From positions 27,916,649-27,980,648 of the forward strand of contig CM055100.1 in NCBI GenBank assembly GCA_029204225.1: a DNA stretch of 64,000 nt. Reading direction: 5' to 3'. The DNA comes from Diphasiastrum complanatum. Its lineage: Eukaryota > Streptophyta > Lycopodiopsida > Lycopodiales > Lycopodiaceae. The number at the start of each line of letters is the position of its first letter. Positions within the stretch are counted from its first letter, which is position 1. The notes beneath the pieces were generated by a model. It did not search any database. It was not told the DNA's origin and saw only the letters and a list, made by a program, of their open reading frames with translations. Of the stretch, positions 26,904 to 39,279 are shown piece by piece. A program made the position numbers and the translations under genes.

Positions 26904-27503
26904 ATGGCATCCATGGGTCTCTTTCTATTGAAATCTAGTGAGAGACTATCTACCTCCAACTATTCTATTTGGAAGGCTAGAATGGAGTCCAATTTGGTGC
27001 TCCAAGATGTGATGAAGATTGTGCTAGGACTTGAGGAGGAGCCTCAAGAGCTCCAAGAGGTCCAAAAGTACAAAAAGAGAGCTAGGATGACTCTACATAT
27101 CATAAAGATAAATGTTTCAAATAAATTGTTGTGTGATATTGGCTCATGTACCACATCCAAGGAGGCTTGAGACACATTGGAATCCATTTATGGTGGAAAG
27201 GTGAAAGCATACTTCACAAAGGACAAGCCAAGAAGAGGGGACAAAAAGCGGCATCAACATTTCATGAAGGACAAGTCAAAGGAGGAGAGTGATGAAGAGT
27301 CATCACAAACATCAACAAGTTGCAAATCCAACAAGAAGTGCTTCCTTTGTGGTAAGAAGGGGCATTTTGCTTCTAATTGTTTCAAGAAAAGAAATAAAGA
27401 TAAGGTAGCAAGAGGGACTAGTTATGGTAAGCTTTTCAAAATTGATACTAATCCTTGTGGAAGTCTGGCCAAGAGGAGCTTGGATCAAGGAGGAGGCAAG
27501 TGA
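26904..27503 (+). pseudogene. Copia gag with zinc knuckle
   Basis: Begins MASMGLFLLKSSERLSTSNY (the SNY..W gag start), continues to CTTSKEA-stop, then resumes after a deletion with the knuckle CFLCGKKGHFASNCFKK. Most of the capsid middle is missing, and beyond 27450 the polyprotein breaks up in every frame to about 27880. Closely related to the gag at 40021. Confidence 0.85.
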
Positions 27504-30500
27504 TCTACCTCAATCTATGTTCCAAGATGGTGAAGCTCGTGAAGATAGTGCTTTGGCAAAAGCACATGGAGTTATTGCCAAGGAGGTCTACTTCTCATCA
27601 ATTCTCTTATATTGTTCATTTGGATGATTTCATTTCATCATGTAGAAGCAAAGATAGTGCTATTTCATGTGACTTCTTGCTTGAAGACTTCAATTGGAGG
27701 TACTTCTTATCAAAAGTGCTTGATATGAAGATTGCAATAGTTGATACTTTGGGAATTTTAAGATCCATTTTCTTTGCCAATATTCCTTTGCACATAAGGA
27801 GTAAGGAGGATCCAATTTCTAATCAAGAGGATGATGGTAGTAGGATTCTCAAATCTACCAAAATTCCAAGTGTATGATGGAAATTTGCCAAGGCTTGAGG
27901 AGGAGTCTTTACATGGTTTGAGGCAATTTGTAAACTTTTCTTGAGATTAAGTGAAGCATCCAAAGAGGACACTTACATCTTTGAGCAAGTGTTTAGCCTC
28001 AAGAAGATCAAGATTGCATTTTGATTTCAAGATTAGATTCATCATGGATAAAGTTCATAGTATGTGGACTAGTCAAGCTAGTTTGCTTAATCTTGATAAT
28101 CAACACTTTTGCTCATCTTATGATTTTGATCTAAAAATTGTGAAACTCTAAAAATTTGATTGTGATGTATTTTTAATAGTGCAATTGCGAATAAAAAATG
28201 TCAACTTTTTCAAATACTCAAATTGTGAATATTGAATCTTAAATAATAAATCATGATTTCTTTTTATATTGAATGTGAATATTGTTAATTATATCATATC
28301 ATGAAATCAATGAGTATCGAATCATGATATTTGTGATTACTCTCATAAATACTTACGATGAAATTTGTTGATACAAATTTTAATATTGTGAGTATTTAAT
28401 TGCACAAGTTGTGACTACGTTTGTGAATTTAATCATGAAATTGAAAATTATAAGATTTATCATTACTTTAACAAATTCATACATAGTAAATTGTAACATT
28501 CATTTTTAGCAATTGTGAATGTGCATCGTGAAATCATAAATATTACATCGTGAAATTTACTAATACTTGTGTGAAGATTAATTTTAAAAATTTTATATTT
28601 AGTTGTAAAACTACAAGTACTTACTAATACAAAAAATTCATTACTTTTGAAAACGGATTGCAATAATTAAAAATCTACTATCTTAAAAATTATGCATAAT
28701 ATTGTGACTTGATTATGAGATTGTGATATGATAAATATTCAAATATAAAAATAATAATTATTATTTTTAAAGCTAGAAAAAGATTAAATAATTTTCATCC
28801 ATTCTTATTGAATGGTCATTTCTCATTTCAGATATTTACAAGTCTTAATACACCATAATAATGGCAAGGCCTTGCCTTCTTGCAAAGGAAATATGTGTTG
28901 AGGTTGTTCAATGGAGTTTGGAAAAAACTTAAATTGAAAGGACAAAAAGTCATGGTGGCTTTGACTTTTTAAGTGATGGTCTTGACTTTTTTAAGTTTGG
29001 ACCTTAAAGTGAAAGGACAAAAAGTGATGGTGGCCTTGACTTTTTAAGTTTGGACCTTGGTTAAAGGCCCAAGTACCCCACATGTAAGTGATCATGTGTG
29101 GATGGAAAATAGCAAATGACATGCGAATGATTGAAAAGTGACTTGCATGCACAGTTTGTTTTTTCCTTTTTCTAAATGATATGCATTGATCCATAACAAG
29201 CATGCATCCCATAATTGAGTGTCTGCATGAATTTCCTAAGTTTGAACCTTGGTTAAAGGCCCAACTACCTCACATGTAAGTGATCGTATGTGCATGGAAT
29301 ATAGCAAATGACATTTGGTTAATGGCCGAGAAATGAGTTATTATTTCTCATTTGAGGAATGGCCAGTTGCTTTTTGTGACAAATTTGTAGTAGAAATTGG
29401 ACATCATCTCTATCAGGAGATGATGTACTTATGTTTTTTAGCATGTTGAAAGGTAGGTATGCTTTCTTGGATCACTTTACTACATGAAAAAAAGAACATT
29501 AAGCACATGCATACAGAAAAACAAACAAGCAAATTTATTTGGCTATTGCATGCTCGATGGTGAACATGCAAATTATAAGATCACATATGTGAGTAGGAGA
29601 CTTGAAAGCTGATGCATGCTTGATTCCACAATATTCTCTAATTTCTTCTTCTTATTATTGTGTTCTTGCATGCTTGAATGAAGAAATATGACAAGTGACA
29701 ATATAATTTGGTAATTTCTTTGACAATATGTTTTTATTGTTTCTAATAGTGTCTTCTTTTGTAGGATGTATACAATATATCTTCCATATATCGGATGAAA
29801 AAATTGATCAACTTTTCAAATATGCACCCTATATTCTACATGATTGATGGTTGGCAATGACTATCTAAAATCATGAATACTAAGAAGCGAATATCTTGAA
29901 TATTGATCGTGATTATTGTGAATAATACTCATGAATATTGATTGTGATTATTATGAATCTTGATCGTGAATGCTCATGAATATTGATCGTGTTTATTGTG
30001 AATAGTGATTGTGAATACTCATGAATACTAGTCATGAAAATTGAAATATTCTAAATCTAATCGTGATTATTGTGAATATTGATCATGAATATTTGCCAGC
30101 TTCAAAATTTCAAAATGTTAGACATATTTAGTGGCCAAAATATTAAACCCACTATAAGGAACTATCATCAAATGAAGATCACCTATTTATCGGCAAAATC
30201 ATTTCATACACAATTCTTACTCTTTTTAAATCTCAATATGCAATGTTAGTTCTACGATTGTAAAAAATTTAACTACTTTTGTGGTAGTGATTATGATAGT
30301 GTAAGTTCTTGCAACTTAAAATATTAAAAAAAAAACAAATGAATCATTACGATAGCTTAACTTACCGATTTTTACCTCTTTGTGCAAGTTCAAACATTAA
30401 AAAAAACTAATATCAAATTTGTTATTATAATATACTTACAGACTTATCAAATGCGTAGATATATTTCAGATTCCAAACATATGACAACATGTAAATTAGA

Positions 30501-31164
30501 TCTAAATCATTTGGAAAATGCATTAAATTATGTTTACCGTATTAATATGCTCTCATACTACTTAACTGACATAGCAACAGATTGATTCTAGTGCTTTGCA
30601 TGCAAAAACTGAGAATCGGTCATCCACATGCTCATCTTTTTATTATTTTCAAAATGACTACGATGCAAATTGCCAAGCTTAATACTTATCCTGTAGCCTT
30701 CATTGACCTCGAAAATCTACGACAATTTTCACTTTCATCTAATTGGTGTTAGATTAGAAAACAGAGGTGAGCAAGAGTCGTTTATAGGAAAAATATTATT
30801 ATGTCAGATCTCTTCATGTGAACTCGATAACAAGCTGGTGTATAACAAACTGATCTTCTAAAAGACAAAAAGATGAAAGCTGTATCGTAAGAGATTGAAA
30901 TTTCTGGTGCTTGTACCGAACTTTGTTATTATCTATTGAAGTTCTAAATGTATGTATTCAGGTTATTTTTGTGGTATTATGTCAAGAACTCCTTGTCATA
31001 ATGCTAAAATTGTTGGGTTAACGAAAAAAAAACATCATCACAATCCATAAAACCCAATCGTCAATCCAATTTTGGCAATTTTTCACACGTATGACCACTC
31101 AAAATAGCTATAAATCCCTCTTGCATATCAAAATCACTTTCAGAATCAACATGCAATCAATCCA
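27504..31164. other. AT-rich gene-free region with small duplications
   Basis: 27504-27880 is broken Copia-like coding remnants. Beyond that the sequence is dominated by tgaat/atcatga-like words. A direct duplication (ggttaaaggcccaa...agcaaatgacat) is at 29057-29119 and 29251-29315. No gene supported. Confidence 0.4.
29890..30095. repeat. Degenerate minisatellite of TGAATATTGATCGTGATTAT
   Basis: About seven degenerate units built from tgaatattgatcgtgattat and actcatgaata words follow one another. Confidence 0.7.
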
Positions 31165-31566
31165 TATTCTGGTGCCACTCAGCACATGACCAGTCTCATT
31201 GGTTGTTTCGAGTCCTATACACCTTACAGTACCAACAAATATGTTCACCTTGGTGATAATAACAAACAAGCTATTAAAGGTGAAGGTATTGTGAGATTGA
31301 GCTTTGCAAATAATCAATCTAAGCTACTTTCTAAAGTCCTGTATGTACCCAATTTATCTACGAATCTGCTCTCTGTAAGCAGAATCACAGATCTAGGACA
31401 TAAAGTAAAATTCGAATGTGATCAGTGCAAAGTATTTGATAGGACATGGAAGATCCTAGCACTCGAAAAAAGGCATGGATACTTGTATAGCTTAAGTCAT
31501 TGCTTTTTTGCCTCTAGTCAGGCACTCAGTTACCTAGTAATAAAGTCGAGTTACCTGTATGTCTAG
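31165..31566 (+). pseudogene. Copia protease end and pre-integrase
   Basis: Reads YSGATQHMTSLIGCF, where the catalytic aspartate of the usual DSGATQHMT is tyrosine, then VLYVPNLSTNLLSVSRITD and KRHGYLYSL, the region before the integrase zinc finger. The HHCC finger itself is mostly deleted after 31500. Confidence 0.8.
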
Positions 31567-31631
31567 ACTGTCTAGTTGGTAAATAGACTAGGAAACCATT
31601 TAGATCAAGCCATCAACATACTACTAGAGGA

Positions 31632-32300
31632 TTGTTAGACGTTGTGCATTTAGACATTTGTGGGCCGATGAAGAATCCTTCTCTGAAGGATGCAAAGTAT
31701 TTTATATCTTTTATTGATGAATTTTCTAGAAGGACTATGGTGTATTTTATCCAGAAGAAATCAAAATATTTCAGTTGCTTCAGAATCTTCAAGGAGCGTG
31801 CAGAAAAAGAGACTGAAAGGACGATCAAGTCCCTGAGGTCTGACAATGGTGGAGAGTACATCTCTACTGAATTTAAGGAGTACTGTCAGAGCCAAGGCAT
31901 TGAGCAACAATTCATCACTCCTTATAGTACTCAGTCTAATGGCTTATCCGAGAGGAAGAACCGTACTCTGGTTGAATCAGTTAAATGTATGTTGCCGCAT
32001 GCATCGCTGCCCAAGAGCTTCTGGGCCGAAACTGTCTCCATTGTAGCTTACGTCTAGAATAGATGTTCGACCAAGGCCCTCTTAGGCAAAACACCCCATG
32101 AGGTGTGGATAGGCTCTAAGCCTTTTGTGAAGAACCTAAGAGTATTCGGATGCGTCACCTACACGCAGATTCTGGAAGACACAAGGGAGAAATTCGACTT
32201 CCAAGGTCTCAAGACCATCCTGATTGGATACACTTCATTTGATAATACATACAAGCTGTATGATCCCGATACCCAACAAATATCCTTTTTGTCAAAGGAC
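31632..32300 (+). pseudogene. Copia integrase core and C-terminal region
   Basis: Catalytic residues are all present: VVHLDICGPM, LRSDNGGEYIS and LSERKNRTL. The frame stops at 32055 (TAG) and resumes with VFGCVTYTQI and ILIGYTSFDNTYKLYDPDTQ, then the deletion begins. Confidence 0.88.
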
Positions 32301-32990
32301 CAATGTCCCCAGACCAAGCAGGAAGAAGAACAGATGAGAGAGTATCCTTATCGATCGATACTTGGATCTCTCATGTACGCGATGGTCTGTACAAGACCTG
32401 ACATCTCTTTTGCAGTAATCTCACTCAACCAATATATGGCTAATCCTGATATTACCCATTGGAAAGCTCTCATAAGAGTCATGAGGTATGTTCAAGCTAC
32501 CATGAACCAGTGCATCTGCTACGGAGAAGTCAACAATGACAATCTTCATCAGCTCAGTGGATATTCTGATGCAAGCTGGGGAGGAGACTTAGACAATTGT
32601 AAGTCCACATCTGGATTTACATTCTTTTTCAACGACGATCCTATCTCATGGAACAATCATAAGCAAACCTCTATCGCTCTTTCCTCTATAGAAGCAGAAT
32701 ACATTGATGCTTCTCAATCTATTAAAGAAGCGTTTTGGTTGAGAAATTTATTGTCAGATATTAGTTTGTGTCAGTACATCCTAACAATTATATTATGTGA
32801 TAATCAGAGTGCTATTGCCTTATCGACCAATCCTAGATTTCATTCTAGGAGTAAGCACATTGAAATTCGATATCACTACATCAGGGGCAAGGTTCTCAAC
32901 AAGGAGGTAAGCTTAACGTACTCTAGAACGCAAGACATGGTTGCAAATATATTCACGAAGGCATTAAGTGTTAATGCACATAACAAGTCT
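32300..32990 (+). pseudogene. Copia RNase H
   Basis: Fused directly after the integrase C-terminal linker: YRSILGSLMYAMVCTRPDIS, SDASWGGDLDNCKSTSGF, SSIEAEYIDASQ, CDNQSAIALSTNPRFHSRSK and IFTKALS. The catalytic D, E and D are visible. The RT fingers, palm and YVDD are gone. Confidence 0.9.
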
Positions 32991-33037
32991 TGCGCATTGT
33001 TTAGTCTGAAGATCAAGGCATTCACAGATCCAGATTG

Positions 33038-33049
33038 GGGGGGGGGGGG
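33038..33049 (+). other. Run of 12 G at the polypurine tract
   Basis: Twelve Gs stand where the plus-strand primer should be, immediately before the LTR. The length may be unstable or an assembly artefact. Confidence 0.85.
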
Positions 33050-33054
33050 TGTTG

Positions 33055-34174
33055 TGTTGGATTTATCTCCTTTACTCTCCTAAATCCTATGTTAATCTGC
33101 CTCCATTCATGCTGATGTATTTTACTTGTGTTGTCACACAATCTGCATATTTACATGAAAAATGAGACAGGCAAAAAAGGCAAAACAAAGACGACATTGT
33201 GTTTTTACATGTGATTTATGACAGGCAAAAAAGGCGACATTGTCCTACAAATGCCTAAGGTGCCCTTATAGGAAAGCGAAGATACCCTGTAAATCAATTT
33301 TTAAGGCACTTGTCAGAGTGTCACATTTTTCGCATTTTCATCAACGTTAATTTTAGCGAAGGCTAACATCGCGACCTTCTCACGCTCATCCCATGCACTG
33401 TGCAATCAGATTTGACAACAACAATAACCACCCACGATCTCCCACAGACAGCACAACCACTTCTATACTTTCTTCATCTGCACACCTGTAAAATGATGTA
33501 TATATATTGAATACCATCGTAGCATCCGAGAGCATATTAGAATGGCATCAAAATAGAAGAGAGAGAACAAAACATCACTAATATACAGAGATAGACATCG
33601 TAGATGCTTTCATGCATTGATTCTTCTCTTCCAAATGTATTGTTAGTAATAGGTTCACCACCTTTACAGATTGTGTGATTAGCTTTGTGAAACATGCGGT
33701 TACGTCCGCTATTGTTTTGTGCTCACCTACATTATTGACCTATATATTTCGTTATACTTAATCTGATTACAGCTTTGTTTGTTCCGCGTTCAGATTTGCA
33801 TCGATATTGCAATGTTTTTCTACGTTCTATTTGGTTTCTAATTACTTAATTTGGCTGTCCGCTCGTCGCGAATAATTATTAGTCTAACTCTTTGTGACTA
33901 ATAATTTGTCTAGCTCTTCGTGACAAATTATCTTTATGATGTTTTGATGCTTAATGTTTGGCTACATAATCATATCGAACATGATTTCTATCACTAATGT
34001 TTTGTTCAAATTTGATAGGCGTAGTCATGCTTGAGGAAAGAGTGAGATAGCTTATTCCGCTGTGCATGAACAATTTTCGCTCGAGTTCATTTCTTTTATG
34101 AGTTTCAAGTTCGCTTCTTTTCATGTTCTTTTTTCCTTTTTGAGTTATCTTTCAATTCTCTCCTCTTTCCAACA
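33055..34174 (+). repeat. 3' LTR, 1120 bp
   Basis: TGTTGGATTTATCTCC to CTCTTTCCAACA. Contains about 600 bases absent from the otherwise similar LTR at 46077-46539 but present in part in the LTR in CCT intron 3. Confidence 0.85.
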
Positions 34175-34235
34175 GTTATGGCAATGGTGGTAATGGTTGA
34201 GGGGGTGGAAATAATGGTGGGGTGATGATGGAAAT

Positions 34236-35116
34236 TGATGCGAAAGTCGACTTCATTCGCGATTGTGAAACAATTTGGATGGATTTCAAATATGATTGCT
34301 GGTCATTGCCAGTTGTATCATTCCTACAGTCCTCCAGAATATAGACAGACACTGCTGATCTACGTTTTGATTAACACAACATTCAATAAAATTCAACTAG
34401 TGTGCGAAATTGATAAAATGAGTGAATGAGATACACAAACGATAGCGGACTGTTATTCATTCAAGATCAGACGAGATAAGAGTGATATGTGCGTAATGGC
34501 TACAATATCATCTATTGATCTTCTCGTTTTTTGTGCGCTGTATGACAGACCCACACAACGCACTGGCGTGAGATAAGCGGTGCTCTCCCACGAGCAATGT
34601 CTCGCTTACTAGCAGACTTCTTGGAAATCTGTGGATCCTACTTACAAAACTTGTCTCGCTCGTAGGCGGACTTCTGTATCCTATCTGTCTATCTTGCTTA
34701 CTAGCATTAGACTTGTTATATCATGCATCAACCAGAAATCTGTGGATCCTACTTACAAAACTTGTCTCGCTCGTAGGCGGACTTCTGTATCCTATCTGTC
34801 TATCTTGCTTACTAGCATTAGACTTGTTATATCATGCATCAACCAGAAGGTATATAGTCGCGTCGTGTAACTTCTACATTCGAGTGATTAAACATCTACA
34901 ACTAATCACAAATTACAAGAGTGACAGATTAGCCACGACCTAGAGTGCATCTGTTGATGTCATGATATTAGATCAGATATCTGTACTTATTGGTACTTGC
35001 ATGATCTTGCTAATCCTTTTTGGACCGTGAGGGTTGAAAAAGACGTCGCGATGATTTTCGTGTCACTTCGTGTTGTTTGACTTTCGTGTCGTCTGACTTT
35101 CTCCCACTGTACCGCA
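34236..35116 (-). repeat. 3' LTR of the minus-strand Copia
   Basis: Reads TGCGGTACAGTGGGAG to ..TCGCATCA on the minus strand. Contains a 108-bp tandem duplication at 34629-34846 absent from the other LTR. Confidence 0.75.
34629..34846. repeat. 108-bp tandem duplication inside one LTR
   Basis: Two copies of tgtggatcctacttacaaaa...tcatgcatcaaccagaa; the sister LTR near 36570-36682 has only one copy. Confidence 0.9.
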
Positions 35117-35862
35117 AAAAATTCCCTTTCGCAAATTTTTTGCGTCTTGTTTTGATGTCATGAAGTGTGAGGTAGCTCCTGAATCTAGGATCACCTCTTG
35201 TGTGTCAGGCGTTGACGCTGCACACAGATCTGCACAAATGTAAGCGGTCGAACAATTTCTGTTCGATCTCTCTTCACCCATTTTTGAGCTCTCAGGCTCC
35301 CCGACATAGGACAAACTGTTGTTGTTCTCCTGTCTGTTCTGTGCTGATTTGTTTCTCGGGTTCAAGCGACAATCCATGGCTGCATGACCCTTCTTGTGGT
35401 AGTGGATACATTCAATTTTTGGATTGAGCCAGCATGTATCAACTGTGTGCCCATCTCTTCGGCATCTCACACAAGTCTTCTTTTCTCCACTAGGCTTGAA
35501 TTGTTTCTTGGATTTTTCTTTGTTGTCGTAGAGGGCTTGGTCAGAACCATTTTTGTGATCAAGGTATTCTCTAGCCTCGACTTCCTCTCGAATCTCGACA
35601 ATTGTCTTTTCAAGAGTCATTGTAACACTATATTCTCTGCTCTAGAGTTATGTACTGATAGAAATAGATCATTTATCTTCCTTACAAAAGAAGTGAGATC
35701 TTTGCCATCCCACTGTAGATTTGTCAACTGATTTTCCAGCATCATTATTTGACTTCTTGATTTTGTTTGAAATCTCGTGAGCAGTGTATCCCACATCTTC
35801 TTTAACATGGAGAGTGTAGCCAGGTCAAGCGTGAGACTATCTTCGATGGAAGATGATAGCAA
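35063..35862 (-). pseudogene. Copia gag and protease start
   Basis: Frames 35862-35617 and 35620-35063 overlap, marking a frameshift. The capsid part has MWDTLLTRFQTKSRSQIMML and LENQLTNLQWDGKDL. The second has two zinc knuckles, CVRCRRDGHTVDTC intact and CIHYHKKGHAAMDC with its second cysteine changed to tyrosine, followed by the protease site VILDSGATSHFM with an intact DSG. The frame then runs into LTR sequence. Confidence 0.9.
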
Positions 35863-36177
35863 AGCTACTGCCTTGTCATTTTTCTCCCCCCCTCGCGTAG
35901 CTCTTTGCCTGATGTCATAGTCATCTCCTCTGTGCCATCCACCCAGGGGAATAAACCTTCACCCTTTAGTATCAATGAGGTCTTAACTTTCCATGCTAGA
36001 AAGTTAGATCCTGAAGAATCCAGAACTGTACAAATCTTGCTCTATGTGTTGCTGATTGAAGCCATTGCTTCTGAAGTGTGTTCTCTTATTGATGGTTGTT
36101 TGTTTGAATGCTTAACCTCCTAGATCTGATAGCTTTTTGGCTACGTCAGACTATGACAAGGTAGTCTCTGATACCAC

Positions 36178-36949
36178 TGATAAAAAAATTGGTTTCATTC
36201 GCGAACGCGAAACAATTCGGATGGATTTCAGATATGATTGCTGGTCACTGCCAGCTGTATCATTCCTACAGTCCTCCAGAATGTAGACAGACACTGCTAA
36301 TCTAACTTTTGATTAACACAACATTCAATAAAATTCAACCAGTGTGCGAAATTGATAAAATGAGTGAATGAGATACACAAATGATGGCGGACAGCAATTC
36401 ATTCAAGATCAGACGAGATAAGAGTGATATGTGCATAATGGCTACAATATCATCTATTGATCTTCTCATTTTTTGTGCGCTGTATGATAGACCCACACAG
36501 CGCACTGGCGTGAGAGGCGGTGCTCTCCCACGAGCAATGTCTCGCTTACTAGCGGACTTCTTGGAAATTTGTGGATCCTACTTACAAAACTTGTCTCGCT
36601 CGTAGGCGGACTTCTATTTTGTATCCTATCTGTCTATCTTGCTTACTAGCATTAGACTTGTTATATCATGCATCAACCAGAAGGTATATAGTCGCGTCAT
36701 CTAACTTCTAGATTAGAGTGATTAAACATCTACAACTAATCACAAATCACAAGAGTGACAGATTAGCCACGACCTAGAGTGCATCTACTGATGTCGTGAT
36801 ATCAGATCAGATATCTGTACTTCTTGGTACTTGCATGATCTTGCTGATCCTTTTTGGAACATAGGGTTGAGAAAGACGTCGCGATGATTTTTGTGTCGCT
36901 TCACGTCGTCTGACTTTCGCGTCGTCTGACTTTCTCCCACTGCACCACA
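36178..36949 (-). repeat. 5' LTR of the minus-strand Copia
   Basis: TGTGGTGCAGTGGGAG to ..TTTTTATCA on the minus strand, next to the primer site. Confidence 0.78.
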
Positions 36950-38543
36950 AAAAATTATCTTTCGCGAATTTTTCACGTTCGTGTCTTTTCGTCAAGGTGT
37001 TCGCGAATGTTTTCGCTTCGTGTCTTTTGACTTTCACGTTCGCGAACATTTTTGTCAGAGTGAGGGCTGAAAGCTAGCAAAGCTTTGGTAATAGAAACGT
37101 TTTGTTTCTTCAAAAATTGGGAGAGACGAAGAATGGATGATGGGTAAGGTGGTGATGGCTAGAGAAATGGGCGGCAAAGAAATGTAGGTGCTCAGTGATG
37201 TGACAACAAAAAGGGAGATTTGGTTAGGCGGTAATGTCAGAAACATGAATGGAGATGGTGATCAATGGAGTGTCTAAATGAAAGGTTTGGGGTTACGTCC
37301 ACGTCCTGAATATAGGATTCAATATGATTCTAGACTTGGATACATGGTACTCCAATTCTTGAGATTATTGGCTATGACATGTCATACTGGATGAGCCGTA
37401 AAGTAATTAATAACCTTATGAGGCACATACACACTATTTAGAGTTAGCACATGGCTTAGGACAATCAATGCATGTGTAGAGTATCAATAGTTAATTGGGG
37501 AGTTTAGGCCTTGCATGAATGCATGCACAGGGTGGTCTTGGGTCTATAAATCCATTGGATACTCGTCCTACTACATCATTTATTTGGTGATCCATTGCCA
37601 GGTTCTCTCACTCTACTAATGCTTCCTATTCCTTGGCTCGAGGGTGAAGCTTCTGGAGATTGATCGGTTGCTTCTACTTGGTTGGGTGGTTTCTCCACAG
37701 TGTGTTCTCTTGTGTTTTGTCTTGTAAGTAGGACCTTTAGAAGCTTTCCCTTACATTGGTATCAGAACAAGGCATACGAAGGTCAAAGAACTTGGAGTGG
37801 TGCTGCTTTTGATCAATTGGTATTCTCATCCAGGTGGAGAACAACATTCCAAGTGGGTGAATTCTCCTAGTTTCCATTTGTATGTCGTTGAGATCCGTCT
37901 CTCTCAAATTTCTTTAGTGATTTATGGAAGATTGTCCATGAAGCCAATTTTTTATGCTTTTTTGAAGCTTTTGCCTATGTAGCTCAAATCTTTGGTAGAT
38001 CTGAATTTTCCAACAAGTGTACTTCCATTATAGAGATGATTAATGATGAGATTAATGATGCATGCCGTTTCTTTTCATGATTTGCGGTTCTAGGCTGTGT
38101 TGTTGGTCAAAAATTGCTTGTTTTTCATGATTTTTGGCTAAAAATTGATAGAGCTAAAATCCAGCAATATTAGATTATTAGGATGGCTATAATCATGTAA
38201 ATTGAGTTGCATGTGGGTGAGAATGAGTTGCATGTCATGAATTTCCACTTTATGGTGAAGAAAAAATCGGAAAATTGCTAAAAAATCATCATTTTTGCAA
38301 GTTTTTTTCTTAAATTTGGACAATAGGATGTTGTAAAAAAAACGCCTTGTATATCTTGCCAGAAGTTGAATCAAAGTCTTTTGAAGTTGTGCCTGAAGTT
38401 TAGAGCCAAGAATTTGGTGAATTGAGCTTGTAGAAGGCCAAAAAATAGCCTTTTTTGGTGATTTTTGGGGGATGAATTGCTCTCAATCCACAAGGGGATC
38501 ATGTTGGAAAATTTTATAGCATGTTTAGTACTCCTCTCGACCT
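36950..38543. other. Copia leader region and host DNA
   Basis: Contains a primer-site-like TGGTATCAGAAC at 37757-37768 after an LTR-like end CCTTACA, so another Copia LTR ends at about 37755. The rest shows no supported gene. Left flank of the next element. Confidence 0.45.
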
Positions 38544-39267
38544 TGTGAAGATTATTAAAATATTATCTTCCTATCTCGAGTTTGGGGCCATGTCCATGGT
38601 GATTTCCACTAAATTTCATGTTGTACATAAAAGGAGTGTGAATTGAGCACATATCCTTCTAGTTTAGCTCGGATTTGAGTTAGATAGGTTCAATTTTGAT
38701 GACATGAAGAAGTTTAAATAGCATGCAAAGTCATACTGTATGCATGCAAGCCACATGCAATCAGTGCATGCGACATGCAAAGTAGTTTATGTGATCTACA
38801 CATGTCTAGGCAGATTTATGAGTGGACATGCAGTACATGCAACATCCGTGCATGCAGTTACACATGTGAATCACTGGTAGGTGAATTAGTTCAGTTAAGT
38901 GGACCTTCCATGCAACTCCAATGTAGGAATTTGAGTCTCTCTCATGTAGGAAAATCTTGGCATGTTTTGCAATATTGTGAGATTTTGGCGTTTTGGACTC
39001 ATTCTCTCTCTACCCGAGTTTTCTATGATTGATTTTGTCTCTCTATCCAAGAGCAGCCTTTTTTTTCCCATACTGAACACTTAGAATTATTTCTGACATT
39101 CATTTCTCATAGTGAGGAGTTAAATTTTTTCATCAGATGTATGCGATTGTGCTCTTGCCTTAGATTTCTCAAGCATATTGTTCTTTGATCAATCTTGTGC
39201 AATCACAACACCTCAGTAAGATCCTGTAGGGTGTGTGGTGAATTTCACACGTGCTAAAAACTTCACA
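38544..39267 (+). repeat. 5' LTR
   Basis: TGTGAAGATTATT to AAAACTTCACA, inverted ends TGTGAAG/CTTCACA. Contains an extended series of CATGCAA/GCATGC words at about 38720-38870. Confidence 0.95.
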
Positions 39268-39279
39268 TGGTATCAGAGC
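39268..39279 (+). other. Primer-binding site
   Basis: TGGTATCAGAGC immediately after the 5' LTR. Confidence 0.95.

Larger units (their letters stand above)
31165..34174 (+). mobile_element. Copia element lacking RT, 5' truncated
   Basis: Order: protease scrap, pre-integrase, integrase, linker, RNase H, purine/G tract, complete 3' LTR. The 5' LTR and gag are absent, and the RT core is deleted between the post-integrase linker and the RNase H. Related by LTR to the minus-strand element at 44986-46539 and to the LTR in CCT intron 3. Confidence 0.85.
34236..36949 (-). mobile_element. Copia element, minus strand, gag plus protease only
   Basis: Two long direct repeats (about 34236-35116 and 36178-36949) enclose gag and the start of protease; integrase, RT and RNase H are deleted. 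The primer site reads TGGTATCAGAGAC on the minus strand at 36176-36164, one base from the LTR end ..TTTATCA. Homology runs about 20 bases past the marked LTR starts, so outer edges are approximate, and no target duplication is clear (gaaat left, aaaaa right). Confidence 0.8.

Noticed and set aside
34631-34943. Two overlapping plus frames with internal repeats
   Set aside because: They translate the 108-bp LTR duplication; no coding signature.
36950-36965. Exact outer edges and target duplication of the minus-strand Copia
   Set aside because: Homology continues about 20 bases past the TG start and flanks gaaat/aaaaa do not match, so no duplication is claimed.
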